Origin: JAHDVS01 sp964370985
GTDB lineage: Bacteria; Actinomycetota; Thermoleophilia; Gaiellales; Gaiellaceae
Assembly (NCBI GenBank): GCA_964370985.1
Contig: CAYJLE010000007.1
Coordinates: forward strand, 1 to 64,000
DNA: 64,000 nucleotides
Direction of reading: 5' to 3'
Numbering within the stretch: position 1 is the stretch's first letter; each line of letters opens with the position of its first letter. The notes beneath the pieces are model-generated. The model ran no database searches, was not told where the DNA came from, and saw only the letters and a list, made by a program, of their open reading frames with translations. This document shows, piece by piece, positions 50,545 through 58,299 of the stretch. The position numbers and the translations under genes were made by a program.

Positions 50545-51140
50545 GCGCCCACCCGGCTCTCGACGAGGCCGAGCTCCTCGAGCGTGGCCATGATCAGCGC
50601 GGCGCTCTCCCCGGGGTCGTGAGCCTCCGTGTCGACCGAGATCTCGGCGCCCTCCGGGGCCTCGTACGGGTCGTCGACGCCGGTGAAGCCCTTGATCTCG
50701 CCGGCGAACGCCTTGGCGTAGAGGCCCTTGACGTCGCGCCGGGCGCACTCGTCGACGGAGGCGTGAACGTGAACCTCGACGAACGGCCCGTACTGCTCGA
50801 CGAGCTGGCGCGCGGCCCCGCGCGTCTCCCGGTAGGGCGAGATCGCAGCGACGATCACGGCGGCGCCGTGGCGGGTCAGGCGGGAGGCGACCCAGCCGAT
50901 GCGCTCGATGTTCGTGTCCCGGTCCTCCTTCGAGAAGCCGAGGCCCTTCGAGAGGTGCGTGCGGACGACATCGCCGTCGAGGTACTCGACGATCTTGCCG
51001 CGCTCCTCGAGCTCGGGGCCGACCAGGTGGGCGATCGTGGTCTTGCCGGCGCCCGAGAGCCCCGTGAACCAGAGGGTGAAGCCGCCGCCTGCGACCCGAT
51101 CCGACTCGGGATGCTCGACGGGATGGATGTTGTCGCTCAT
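50541..51140 (-). CDS. cysC: Adenylylsulfate kinase
   Basis: Phosphorylates APS to PAPS. 199 residues. Walker A GLSGAGKTTIA at about 27-37, DGDVVRTHLSKGLGFSKEDRD around 55-75, then IVAAISPYRETR and VHVHASVDECARRDVKGLYAKA. PAPS is not needed by an APS reductase such as the adjacent CysH, so its likely use is the sulfotransferases in this window. ATG start with GGGAG upstream, in ATGA overlap with cysH. Confidence 0.95.
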   Translation of the reverse strand: MSDNIHPVEHPESDRVAGGGFTLWFTGLSGAGKTTIAHLVGPELEERGKIVEYLDGDVVRTHLSKGLGFSKEDRDTNIERIGWVASRLTRHGAAVIVAAISPYRETRGAARQLVEQYGPFVEVHVHASVDECARRDVKGLYAKAFAGEIKGFTGVDDPYEAPEGAEISVDTEAHDPGESAALIMATLEELGLVESRVGA

Positions 51141-51835
51141 GTCTCCCTTTCCTCGATTTCCTCGTGAATGCCGCATTCGAGCTTGTCCGATCCGGCCCAG
51201 CGGCCGGCCCGCTCCTCCTCGTCCGGCTGCGTCGGCCGGGTGCAGGGGATGCAGCCGATCGACCGGTAGCCGGCGTCGTGGAGAGGGTTGTACGGGATGT
51301 CGTTGGCCATGATGTACGACCACACGCGCTGCTCGTCCCAGTCGGCGAGCGGGTGGATCTTCCAGACGCCGTAGCGCTCGGAGCGCACCACCTTCGGCGT
51401 GCCCGCGCGGCTCGGCGACTGGTCGCGCCGGATCCCCGAGATCCAGGCTTCGTACGGCTCGAGCGCCTCGATCAGGGGCTCGACCTTGCGGATATGGCAG
51501 CAGCGATCGGGATCGGTCTCCCAGAGGTTCGGCCCCTCGGTCGTGTGCTGCTCCGCGACCGTGAGCACCGTCGGGCGGATCAGCGTCAGCCCGTAGCGCT
51601 CGACGAGGCGGTCGCGCGTCTCGTAGGTCTCGCGGAAGAAGAGATGGGTGTCGAGCTCGACCACGTCGATGCCGAGCCCGAGCCCGGAGACCATGTGGAC
51701 GAGCACGGACGACTGCTTCTGCCACGAGCACGTGAGGCAGAGCCGCTCGCCGAACTCGGCGTGCGCCCAGCGGATCAGATCCTCGGCGCCGAGCCGCTCG
51801 AGCTCGCTCGCCGGCACGGACAGCCCGGTCGTCAT
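51137..51835 (-). CDS. cysH: Adenylylsulfate (APS) reductase, assimilatory
   Basis: Reduces APS to sulfite with thioredoxin. 232 residues. CLTCSWQKQSSVLVHM is the substrate-binding N-terminus; iron-sulfur cysteine motifs are DRCCHIRKVEP near 111 and SIGCIPCTRP near 192, the signature of APS rather than PAPS reductases. KLECGIHEE near the C-terminus holds the catalytic cysteine. ATGA overlap with the ComA-like gene. Confidence 0.94.
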   Translation of the reverse strand: MTTGLSVPASELERLGAEDLIRWAHAEFGERLCLTCSWQKQSSVLVHMVSGLGLGIDVVELDTHLFFRETYETRDRLVERYGLTLIRPTVLTVAEQHTTEGPNLWETDPDRCCHIRKVEPLIEALEPYEAWISGIRRDQSPSRAGTPKVVRSERYGVWKIHPLADWDEQRVWSYIMANDIPYNPLHDAGYRSIGCIPCTRPTQPDEEERAGRWAGSDKLECGIHEEIEERET

Positions 51836-52608
51836 CCGTCCTCCCCGAGCAGCAGCTCGCGCAGGGTGTCGGCGCGCAGCCCGAGCCTGAGCGTCTCGAG
51901 CGGGATCACCTCGTCGGGCGGGATGTTGCCGAGGTTGACCTCCGGCCCGAAGTGCTTGACGAACCAGGCCTGCGCGGGCTTCGCGGGCGCCTCGAAGATG
52001 ACGTCGCCGACGTCGATCGAGTGGGCGATCTCGTCGATCAGCCCGGTGCGCATCTCGCCGGTCGGCCGGTAGATGCCCGCGGTACCGCCCTCGCGGCCCT
52101 CGGTGATCACCTTCCAGGCGCCGGCGGCCAGCTCCTCCCGGATCCACTCGACCCACTGGTAGGGGGCGAACACGACCTCCGCGTCCTTCGAGCCCACCTC
52201 GGACAGCACGACGAAGTCGCGCGCGAGCTCCGCGATCAGCTCGAGCTTGCGCTCACGCGGCAGCTCGACGGTTCCGTCGGAGATCTCCACGTGGGAGAAG
52301 CGGTGGTGGGTGAGCCAGCTGCGGTATCCGTCGAGCTTGCCCAGCGCGACCGCCGCCTCGAACAGCGTGCCGCCGCAAACGACGGGCGCCCCGAGAGAGC
52401 GGTAGAGCGCGATCTTCTTCTCGAGGTTCCGGGTCACGTACGAGGTGCCCCAGCCGAGCTTGACGATGTCGACGTAGTCGCCGGCGGTGTCGAAGAGCCC
52501 CTCGATCTCCCGCAGGTTCAGCCCCTTGTCGATCACGTGGGTGAGGCCCCGGGCGCGCGGCTTCGGCGACCGGGCGGGGACGTCGAGAAACCCCTCAGAG
52601 CCGGTCAT
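51832..52608 (-). CDS. comA: Phosphosulfolactate synthase (ComA-like)
   Basis: 258 residues, TIM-barrel family of ComA/YitD, which adds sulfite to phosphoenolpyruvate to give phosphosulfolactate. GLTHVIDKGLNLREIEGL at the start, YVDIVKLGWGTSYV with the barrel lysine, GTLFEAAVALGKLDGY, HVEISDGTVELPRERK, VITEGREGGTAGIYRPTGE and FGPEVNLGNIPPDEVIPLE. In methanogens this begins coenzyme M synthesis, in Bacillus sulfolactate synthesis. Here it lies directly before an APS reductase that makes sulfite, a good functional match. ATG start 14 nt inside the fumarase beta gene. Confidence 0.9.
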   Translation of the reverse strand: MTGSEGFLDVPARSPKPRARGLTHVIDKGLNLREIEGLFDTAGDYVDIVKLGWGTSYVTRNLEKKIALYRSLGAPVVCGGTLFEAAVALGKLDGYRSWLTHHRFSHVEISDGTVELPRERKLELIAELARDFVVLSEVGSKDAEVVFAPYQWVEWIREELAAGAWKVITEGREGGTAGIYRPTGEMRTGLIDEIAHSIDVGDVIFEAPAKPAQAWFVKHFGPEVNLGNIPPDEVIPLETLRLGLRADTLRELLLGEDG

Positions 52609-53179
52609 AGAGAGCCTCCAGCCGCCTGCGCGCCTCCGCCTGCACGTCGTGGTAGAGCGAGGTGCCGTGCGAGTCGATCCCGACCGTGAGCGGCCCGAAG
52701 TCCTTGACCCGAAACAGCCACAGGCATTCCGGCATCAGATCCTCCCACTCGACAGCCTCGATCTCCTCGATCTGGGTCGTCTCCAGCGCGGCCGCGCCGC
52801 CGACGATCGCGAGGTAGACCATGCCGAGGCGGCGCATCGGCTCGATCGCCTCGTCGGGCAGACCGCCCTTGCCGCAGATCGCGCGCACGCCGTAGTCGAT
52901 GCCGAGCCCCTCGGTGAAGCGCACCATTCGAGCGCTCGTGGTCGTGCCGATGCAGAGCTTCTCGTAGCGCCCCTCGGCGACCTTGCGCACGTTCGGGGCC
53001 GTGTGCAGGAGGAGCGCGCCGCGGAGATCCATCCGGGGCCGGCGCCCCTCGTCGAACATGCGGATCTGCGTGCGATCGCGGATCCCGACGATGTGCCCGT
53101 CGACAGTGACCGAATCGCCGGCGCGGAGCTCGCGGACGTGCGGCTCGTCGGTCGGGAAGATCAGACGGTAGTCGGCCAT
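52595..53179 (-). CDS. Class I fumarase/tartrate dehydratase, beta subunit
   Basis: 194 residues, the C-terminal (beta) swivelling domain of iron-sulfur hydro-lyases. DSVTVDGHIVGIRDRTQIRM, GALLLHTAPNVRK, CIGTTTSARMVRFTEGL, AICGKGGLPDEAIEPMRRLGMVYLA and LWLFRVKDFGPLTVGIDSHG. It pairs with the alpha subunit encoded just upstream (TGATG overlap). Known substrates are fumarate, mesaconate and tartrate, but the operon raises the possibility of a sulfonate analogue. Confidence 0.9.
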   Translation of the reverse strand: MADYRLIFPTDEPHVRELRAGDSVTVDGHIVGIRDRTQIRMFDEGRRPRMDLRGALLLHTAPNVRKVAEGRYEKLCIGTTTSARMVRFTEGLGIDYGVRAICGKGGLPDEAIEPMRRLGMVYLAIVGGAAALETTQIEEIEAVEWEDLMPECLWLFRVKDFGPLTVGIDSHGTSLYHDVQAEARRRLEALYDRL

Positions 53180-54120
53180 CAGGCGTCCCTGTCGTAGCGG
53201 ATCCCGCCGTCGGCGGCGACGGTGGCGCTCGCCCGCCGGGCGGCCCAGCACTGGTAGTTGACCGCGACCGGGTTCAGCGTCATGTGGGTGTCGGCGTGCT
53301 CGACGTGGCACTGGAGCACGGTCACGTCGCCGCCGAGCCCCATCGGGCCGATCCCGGTCTCGTTCAGCAGCCCGTACAGGTCGTCCTCGAGCCTCGCGAC
53401 CTCCGGGTCGGGGTTGCGGGTTCCGATCGGGCGCGCGATCGCCTCCTTGGCGAGGTGCATTGCGTAGTCGGCCGAGCCGCCGATGCCGACGCCGACGATG
53501 CCCGGCGGACACGGCTTGCCGCCGGCGCCCACGATCGAGTCGAGCACGAAGCGCTTGATCCCGGCGACGCCGTCGGCAGGCACGCACATCTTGAGGAAGC
53601 TCATGTTCTCGGAGCCGGAGCCCTTCGGCACGCACTTGACGTCGAGGTCGTCCCGGCCCGTGGCGAACTCCCAGTGGACGATCGGCACGCGGTAGCCGAC
53701 GTTCGGGCCGGTGTTCTTCCGGGTCAGCGTGTGGACGGTGTTCGACCGGAGCGGATGCTCCACGGTCGCGCGCTCGGTGCCGGCTCGCAGCGCCTCGTAG
53801 ATGCGGGCGGGGTGGAGCGGGAAGCTCTCGCCCACCCGGCAGTAGTAGACCGCGATCCCGGTGTCCTGGCAGACCAGATTGTCCTCGCGTTCGGCCACCT
53901 CGACGTTGCGGACGATCGTGTCGAGGACGCGGCGCCCGGGCACGGAAGTCTCCCGCTCCCGGGCCGCAGCGAGCGCATCCCGGAGATCCCGGGGGATGTC
54001 CTTGAGCGCCCCGACGTAGAGGTGGGCGGCGACGTCCTCGACGACCCGCTGTAGGTGCGGGACCTGTCCCGCCCTCTCCCGGTCGACGGGCCGGTCGGGT
54101 CCGGCCCCTACGGCATCCAC
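53179..54120 (-). CDS. Class I fumarase/tartrate dehydratase, alpha subunit
   Basis: 313 residues, the [4Fe-4S] subunit. Cluster ligands are visible in NLVCQDTGIAVYY near residue 83, VKCVPKGSGSENMSFLKMC (two cysteines) near 170, and PCPPGIVGVGIGGSADYAMHLA. Two-gene class I enzymes are typical of many bacteria and archaea. The first 20 or so residues are not conserved, so the true start may be internal; the GTG at 54120 follows the flavoprotein stop by one base. Confidence 0.9.
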   Translation of the reverse strand: MDAVGAGPDRPVDRERAGQVPHLQRVVEDVAAHLYVGALKDIPRDLRDALAAARERETSVPGRRVLDTIVRNVEVAEREDNLVCQDTGIAVYYCRVGESFPLHPARIYEALRAGTERATVEHPLRSNTVHTLTRKNTGPNVGYRVPIVHWEFATGRDDLDVKCVPKGSGSENMSFLKMCVPADGVAGIKRFVLDSIVGAGGKPCPPGIVGVGIGGSADYAMHLAKEAIARPIGTRNPDPEVARLEDDLYGLLNETGIGPMGLGGDVTVLQCHVEHADTHMTLNPVAVNYQCWAARRASATVAADGGIRYDRDA

Positions 54121-54121
54121 G

Positions 54122-55330
54122 TCACGACCTCGCTTTCTCCGCGGCCGCGGCCCCGGCGCGGCGGCCGAAGACGACGCACTCGAGCAGCGAGTTTCCCATC
54201 ATGCGGTTGCGCCCGTGCGTGCCCCCGGCGATCTCGCCGCACGCGTAGAGGCCCTCGACGGTCGTCCGACCCAGCACGTCGATCACGAGCCCTCCGTTCT
54301 GGTAGTGGAGGACGGGGTGGGCGAGGATCGGCTCGGCAAGGGGATCCACGCCAGCCGCACGGTAGCGGCGCAGCATGTACGGGAGCGAGAGCTCGGCGTC
54401 GGCGCGGGCGATCCGGGTCGTGTCGAGCCAGACGGCGGACCGCCCGTCGGGGGCTGCCGCGCCGCGGCCCTCGCCGATCTCGCGGAGGATCGCCTCGGCG
54501 ACGACATCGCGGGGGGCAAGCTCGTCGACGAAGCGCTCGCGCGCGGCGTTCAGGAGCGTTGCGCCATAGGCGCGCGTCGTCTCGGGAATCGAGTAGCCCC
54601 GCACCCCCGCGGGCCATGCTCCACCCGTGGGGTGGTACTGGAGCGCATCGAGGTCGCGGGCCCGCGCGCCGAGTTCTAGCGCGAGCTCCGTGGCCTCGCC
54701 CGTCGCGCCGGGATGGTTCGTCGACAGCTCGCCCCTCAGCTCGGCCTCGCGAAAGCAGCGCCCTCCCGCCGCCAGCACGACGGCGCCCGCTGTGACCTCG
54801 ACCTCCTCGCCGCCCTTCGGCCGGCAGGTCACGACCAGGCCGTTCTCCGTGCGGCGAAGGGCGACGAGGGGATGACCGGGCAGCGCGGTCGCGCCGGAGG
54901 CGTTGAGCGCATTCCTCAGAGCCGTCGTGATCGCGTGGCCGGTGCGGTCGCCGACCTGCAGGAGGCGGGGCCGGCTCGCGCCGCCGCAGCGCGCGAGCCG
55001 GTACCCCCCATTCTGGCGGGTGAACGTGACCCCGTGGTGCTCCAGCCAGTGGATCGCGGCGGGCCCCTCCGAGGTCAGGGCTTCGACGAGGCCGAGGTCG
55101 GCCGTCTCGTGGGAGCTGCGCCAGACGTCCCCGGCGTGAAGCTCGGGCGAGTCGTCCGCGCCGACGGCCGCCTGGATCCCGCCCTGGGCCTTGGCCGAGT
55201 TCGACGACTGGAGCGAATCCTTGGTCACGAGCGCGACCCGCGCCCCGGCACGCCGCGCGGAGAGCGCGGCAGCGAGGCCGGAGGCGCCGCTTCCGACCAC
55301 GAGCACGTCAACGCTGAGACCCCGGGTCAC
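54122..55330 (-). CDS. Fumarate reductase / L-aspartate oxidase-like flavoprotein
   Basis: 402 residues. FAD-binding LSVDVLVVGSGASGLAAALSARRAG at the start; NSAKAQGGIQAAVG; LQYHPTG; ETTRAYGATLLNAARERFVDELAPRDVVAEAI with the active-site arginine; HPVLHYQNGGLVID; and GGTHGRNRMMGNSLLECVVFGRRAG near the C-terminus. The helical C-terminal domain of NadB and SdhA is missing (those are about 500-600 residues), so partners and substrate are unclear. The GTG at 55330 is preferred because TACGAT lies 7 nt upstream; the ATG at 55339 overlaps that box. It is the first of the run of sulfur genes after the MFS gene. Confidence 0.82.
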   Translation of the reverse strand: MTRGLSVDVLVVGSGASGLAAALSARRAGARVALVTKDSLQSSNSAKAQGGIQAAVGADDSPELHAGDVWRSSHETADLGLVEALTSEGPAAIHWLEHHGVTFTRQNGGYRLARCGGASRPRLLQVGDRTGHAITTALRNALNASGATALPGHPLVALRRTENGLVVTCRPKGGEEVEVTAGAVVLAAGGRCFREAELRGELSTNHPGATGEATELALELGARARDLDALQYHPTGGAWPAGVRGYSIPETTRAYGATLLNAARERFVDELAPRDVVAEAILREIGEGRGAAAPDGRSAVWLDTTRIARADAELSLPYMLRRYRAAGVDPLAEPILAHPVLHYQNGGLVIDVLGRTTVEGLYACGEIAGGTHGRNRMMGNSLLECVVFGRRAGAAAAEKARS

Positions 55331-55337
55331 CGGACGC

Positions 55338-55371
55338 ATCGTACCACAAGAACACTAATGCGTGTGATTAG
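55338..55371 (-). promoter_or_regulatory. Promoter and inverted repeat before the sulfur operon
   Basis: TACGAT (55343-55338) lies 7 nt before the GTG at 55330. Just upstream CTAAT (55355-55359) and ATTAG (55367-55371) flank 7 nt, an inverted repeat in a locally AT-rich stretch that overlaps the MFS stop codon. It is a candidate operator for the flavoprotein-to-permease operon. A TTGACA sits further up within the MFS coding end, too far for the box named here. Confidence 0.35.
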
Positions 55372-56626
55372 ACTTTCTTATGTCAACGGCGGCTGCCGCA
55401 AGACCGATGCGCTCCGTGTCGCGCATCCCCGGCAGGAACAGGAAGAGCAGTGTCCCGAGCCCGCCGAGCACGCCCGCGCCGACCAGGGTCTCCTGCGGGC
55501 CGACCAGCTCGGCGACCGGGCCGGTGAGTGCGAACGAGGCCGGCACGAGGGCGACGGAGACGAGCCAGTCGAAGCCCTCGACGCGACCCAGCAGCCCCGG
55601 CGGGACGAGCCTGTGCAGGAGGGTGCCCCAGACGATCATGCCGGCCGCGAAGCACGCCCCCTCGACGAGGCTGGCGACCATCGCCTGCCAGAGCGCGGTC
55701 GAGAATCCGTACACGACGATCGTCAGCGAGCCGAGCGCCCAGGTCGCGTACATGAACGTGATGTGACGGCGGGGCAGCCCCCGCTGTGCGATCGCGACCG
55801 AGGCGACGATCGCACCGACGCCGCCGCTCGCGAAGATCAGACCGAGGTCGCCGGCGCTGCCGCCGAGCTCGTTCTTGACGAGGTAGGGGATCAGCACCTC
55901 GTACGGGCCCCAGAAGAAGAGCAGCGTCACGCAGGCTGCGATCAGCGTCCACCAGATCCAGACCTGGGAGCGGACGAACCGGAACCCCTCGCCGACGTCC
56001 TGCCGGAACGACCGCGGCACCGCGGCGGTCGCGGTCGGCCGTCGCGCCATCAGGAGCAGGACCGCGGCGGAAACCGCGAACAGGCCCGCAGCGACTGCGA
56101 AGGCTCCGCCGGAGCCCGCGAGCGCGATCACGCCGCCACCGAGCGCGGGGCCCGCGAGGCGCTGGGCAAGCGGCCTCATGAGCTGGTTCAGCGAGTTCGC
56201 CTCGACCAGCCGGTCGGTCGGCACGATGTCGGGGACGATCGCGGCGAACGCCGGCCCGAAGAACGCCTCCCCGATGCCGTAGAGAACGACGATCGCGATC
56301 AGGTGCCACAGCTCGAGGCTGCCCGTCAGCGACAGCCCGGCGATCAGCCCGAAGGCGACGACGCGGGCGAGGTCGGCGCCGATCATGACGCTGCGCCGGT
56401 CGACGCGATCCGAGATCACGCCGCCGACGAGCACGAACGCGACCAGCGGCACGGTGGTCGCGACCCCGACGAGCGACAGCGCCGTCGGCGCGTTCGACAG
56501 CTCGTACACCTGCCACGCGATCGCGACGAGGTAGATCCCGTCACCGAGGAGCGCGGTCGCGAGCCCGAAGTAGAGGACGGCGAAGTCCCGGATTCGCAAC
56601 GGGCGGAGGATCTTCGGGGTCGTCAT
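55355..56626 (-). CDS. MFS transporter (EntS/MFS_3-like)
   Basis: 423 residues, 12 predicted helices. ALLGDGIYLVAIAWQVYELSNAPTAL is in helix 1-2, and the conserved cytoplasmic loop GGVISDRVDRRSVM follows. PAFAAIVPDIVPTDRLVEANSL is a typical MFS_3 segment. It is probably an exporter of a small molecule. Position at the head of the sulfur genes may be coincidental, since a separate promoter follows it. ATG start; no ribosome site obvious. Confidence 0.85.
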   Translation of the reverse strand: MTTPKILRPLRIRDFAVLYFGLATALLGDGIYLVAIAWQVYELSNAPTALSLVGVATTVPLVAFVLVGGVISDRVDRRSVMIGADLARVVAFGLIAGLSLTGSLELWHLIAIVVLYGIGEAFFGPAFAAIVPDIVPTDRLVEANSLNQLMRPLAQRLAGPALGGGVIALAGSGGAFAVAAGLFAVSAAVLLLMARRPTATAAVPRSFRQDVGEGFRFVRSQVWIWWTLIAACVTLLFFWGPYEVLIPYLVKNELGGSAGDLGLIFASGGVGAIVASVAIAQRGLPRRHITFMYATWALGSLTIVVYGFSTALWQAMVASLVEGACFAAGMIVWGTLLHRLVPPGLLGRVEGFDWLVSVALVPASFALTGPVAELVGPQETLVGAGVLGGLGTLLFLFLPGMRDTERIGLAAAAVDIRKSNHTH

Positions 56627-56679
56627 GGCAGCTCGCTTGCTCGTCCGGCGCCGGGGGCGCCCGGCCGCCGCGGGCGGCG

Positions 56680-57333
56680 TCAGGCGCCGAGGCCGCCGAG
56701 AACGGCGAACGGGTTCTGGGGCGTGACCTCCCAGACCATGTCGCCACCCGCCTGCACGTGCACCGTGGCGGCGGGAAGCTCGCGACGCAGCCGCTCGGCC
56801 AGCTCGCGAGCCTCCTCCTCGCTGATCGCGCCCGCGAGCAGGAACGAGTGGCGACGGACGACCGGGACACCCTCGGACTCGAGACGCTCCCCCAACGCCA
56901 CGCATTCGGCGTGCCCGGGCAGCTCGACCCGAACCTCCCAGTCCGCGTGGCCACTCGCCAGAGCCTCCGCCTCCTCGCGGGCCTCGCGGCGGGCCTCCTC
57001 GGCCGCCAGCTCCGCGGCGGTGCTCGGCAGCGGCACGGCGAGGTCTGCCCAGGCCTCCTCGACGGGGTGCCAGCGCTCGACGGCTACGAGCGCATCCGCC
57101 CCCTGCTCTTCGAGCTCGATGTGGACGAGGCGCTCGACCTCGTGCGTCTCCGCCTCGGAGCCCGCGTAGAGAAAGACGCGGGCCGCGTCGCGGCTGACGA
57201 TCACGCGGTCGCCGAACCGCCGGCGCTCCTCGGCCGCGAACCGCCTCGCGCCGAGGCGCTCGAGCAGATCGGCGCCGTCAGCCTCGTCGTCGAAGTCGAC
57301 GGTGATCCTGAAGTCGTCGTCCACGCCCGTCAT
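56680..57333 (-). CDS. Hypothetical protein, regulator-coupled (217 aa)
   Basis: 217 residues with no named family. Two similar-looking alpha/beta halves are joined by a charged helix: FRITVDFDDEADGADLLERL...RVIVSRDAARVFLYAGSE and, later, DWEVRVELPGHAECVALGERLESEGVPVVRRHSFLLAGA. The pattern suggests a duplicated ACT-like or ferredoxin-like fold; the middle (AAELAAEEARREAREEAEAL) is helical. It starts in an ATGA overlap with the LysR gene, so they are co-translated. Function unknown. Confidence 0.6.
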   Translation of the reverse strand: MTGVDDDFRITVDFDDEADGADLLERLGARRFAAEERRRFGDRVIVSRDAARVFLYAGSEAETHEVERLVHIELEEQGADALVAVERWHPVEEAWADLAVPLPSTAAELAAEEARREAREEAEALASGHADWEVRVELPGHAECVALGERLESEGVPVVRRHSFLLAGAISEEEARELAERLRRELPAATVHVQAGGDMVWEVTPQNPFAVLGGLGA

Positions 57334-58253
57334 TCTGACGGCTCGCGGCCGTCGCGGTGGGCGGTGGCCGCGTGGTCCCTCGCGAACGCGGCGAACTCCT
57401 GCCCGGCCCGGGTCGAGGCCCGGCCCGCCGCCCGCACGAGGTAGATCTCCCGGGCGGGCGCGAGACCGCGTACCGCGGCCGTGCCGAGCGTGCCGGCGGC
57501 CAGCTCCTCCTCGAGCGCTGCGCGGGAGATGAAACCGACCCCGTAGCCGGCGAGGACCGCGCTCTTCACTGACTCCTGAAGGCCGAGCTCGATTCTCGCC
57601 GCGGCGCGCAGGCGCACCCGGGCGCGGCGCAGCTCCCCCTCGACGACCTGGCGCACGCCGGCGCCCTCCTGCATCTCGATCAGCGTCTCCCCGGAGAGGT
57701 CGGCGGCGTCCACGATCCGCCCGGCCAGCCGATGCCCGCGCGGCACGGCGAGCACGATCTCGTCGCGGGCGAGCGGCTCGAAGTCGAGCGCGCGGGCGCG
57801 GGTGCGGGCTCCCACCACCCCGAGCTCGAGCTCGCGGGCGGCAACCCGGTCGATCACCGTCTGCGTGTCGAAGATCGAGAGCGCGACCCGCAGCCCCGGG
57901 TGCCGGCGCGCGAACTCGCACGCGAGCAGGGGCACGAGGCGACCGCCGGGGCCCGTGGACGCTCCGACCGCGAGCATGCCGCGCAGCTCCGCGCCCTCGC
58001 CCGTGGCGAGCTCGTCGAGGAGCTGCTGCTCGGCCTGCAGCACCCGCTGGGCCGCCAGGTAGAGGCGCCGGCCCGCCTCCGTCGGCTCGACCCGCCTGCC
58101 GGAGCGATCGAGCAGCCGCTGCCCCACTCGCTCCTCGAGCGTCCGCACCTGGAGGCTAACGGCCGGCTGCGTGACACCGAGCCGCTCGGCGGCCTGCGAG
58201 AAGCTCCGCCGCTCGACGACCGCGCAGAACGCCGCGAGCTGGCGCGTATCCAT
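57330..58253 (-). CDS. LysR-family transcriptional regulator
   Basis: 307 residues. The N-terminal winged helix-turn-helix is MDTRQLAAFCAVVERRSFSQAA followed by LGVTQPAVSLQVRTLEERVG (split here). A linker helix and a two-lobe effector domain complete it, with GASTGPGGRLVPLLACEFARRHPGL and LAGYGVGFISRAALEEELAAG. The target is unknown; an inverted repeat over its own start suggests autoregulation. ATG start with CATAAT 8 nt upstream. Confidence 0.92.
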   Translation of the reverse strand: MDTRQLAAFCAVVERRSFSQAAERLGVTQPAVSLQVRTLEERVGQRLLDRSGRRVEPTEAGRRLYLAAQRVLQAEQQLLDELATGEGAELRGMLAVGASTGPGGRLVPLLACEFARRHPGLRVALSIFDTQTVIDRVAARELELGVVGARTRARALDFEPLARDEIVLAVPRGHRLAGRIVDAADLSGETLIEMQEGAGVRQVVEGELRRARVRLRAAARIELGLQESVKSAVLAGYGVGFISRAALEEELAAGTLGTAAVRGLAPAREIYLVRAAGRASTRAGQEFAAFARDHAATAHRDGREPSE

Positions 58254-58267
58254 AAGCGCTCATTATG
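58251..58267. promoter_or_regulatory. LysR start-site inverted repeat and -10 box
   Basis: Arms CATAA (58251-58255) and TTATG (58263-58267) flank 7 nt, giving the T-N11-A form of LysR boxes. The right arm is also the minus-strand CATAAT -10 box, 8 nt before the ATG. Confidence 0.45.
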
Positions 58268-58299
58268 CCTCGCATCAGCCGCAGCCGCGAGCCGGCTGC

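Noticed and set aside
51137..51835. CysH as a PAPS reductase
   Set aside because: The CC and C-x-x-C motifs are those of iron-sulfur APS reductases. CysC is better explained by sulfotransferases.
54713..57169. 818-residue open frame on the plus strand
   Set aside because: Antisense to the flavoprotein, MFS and 217-aa genes, all of which have clear family or start-stop support.
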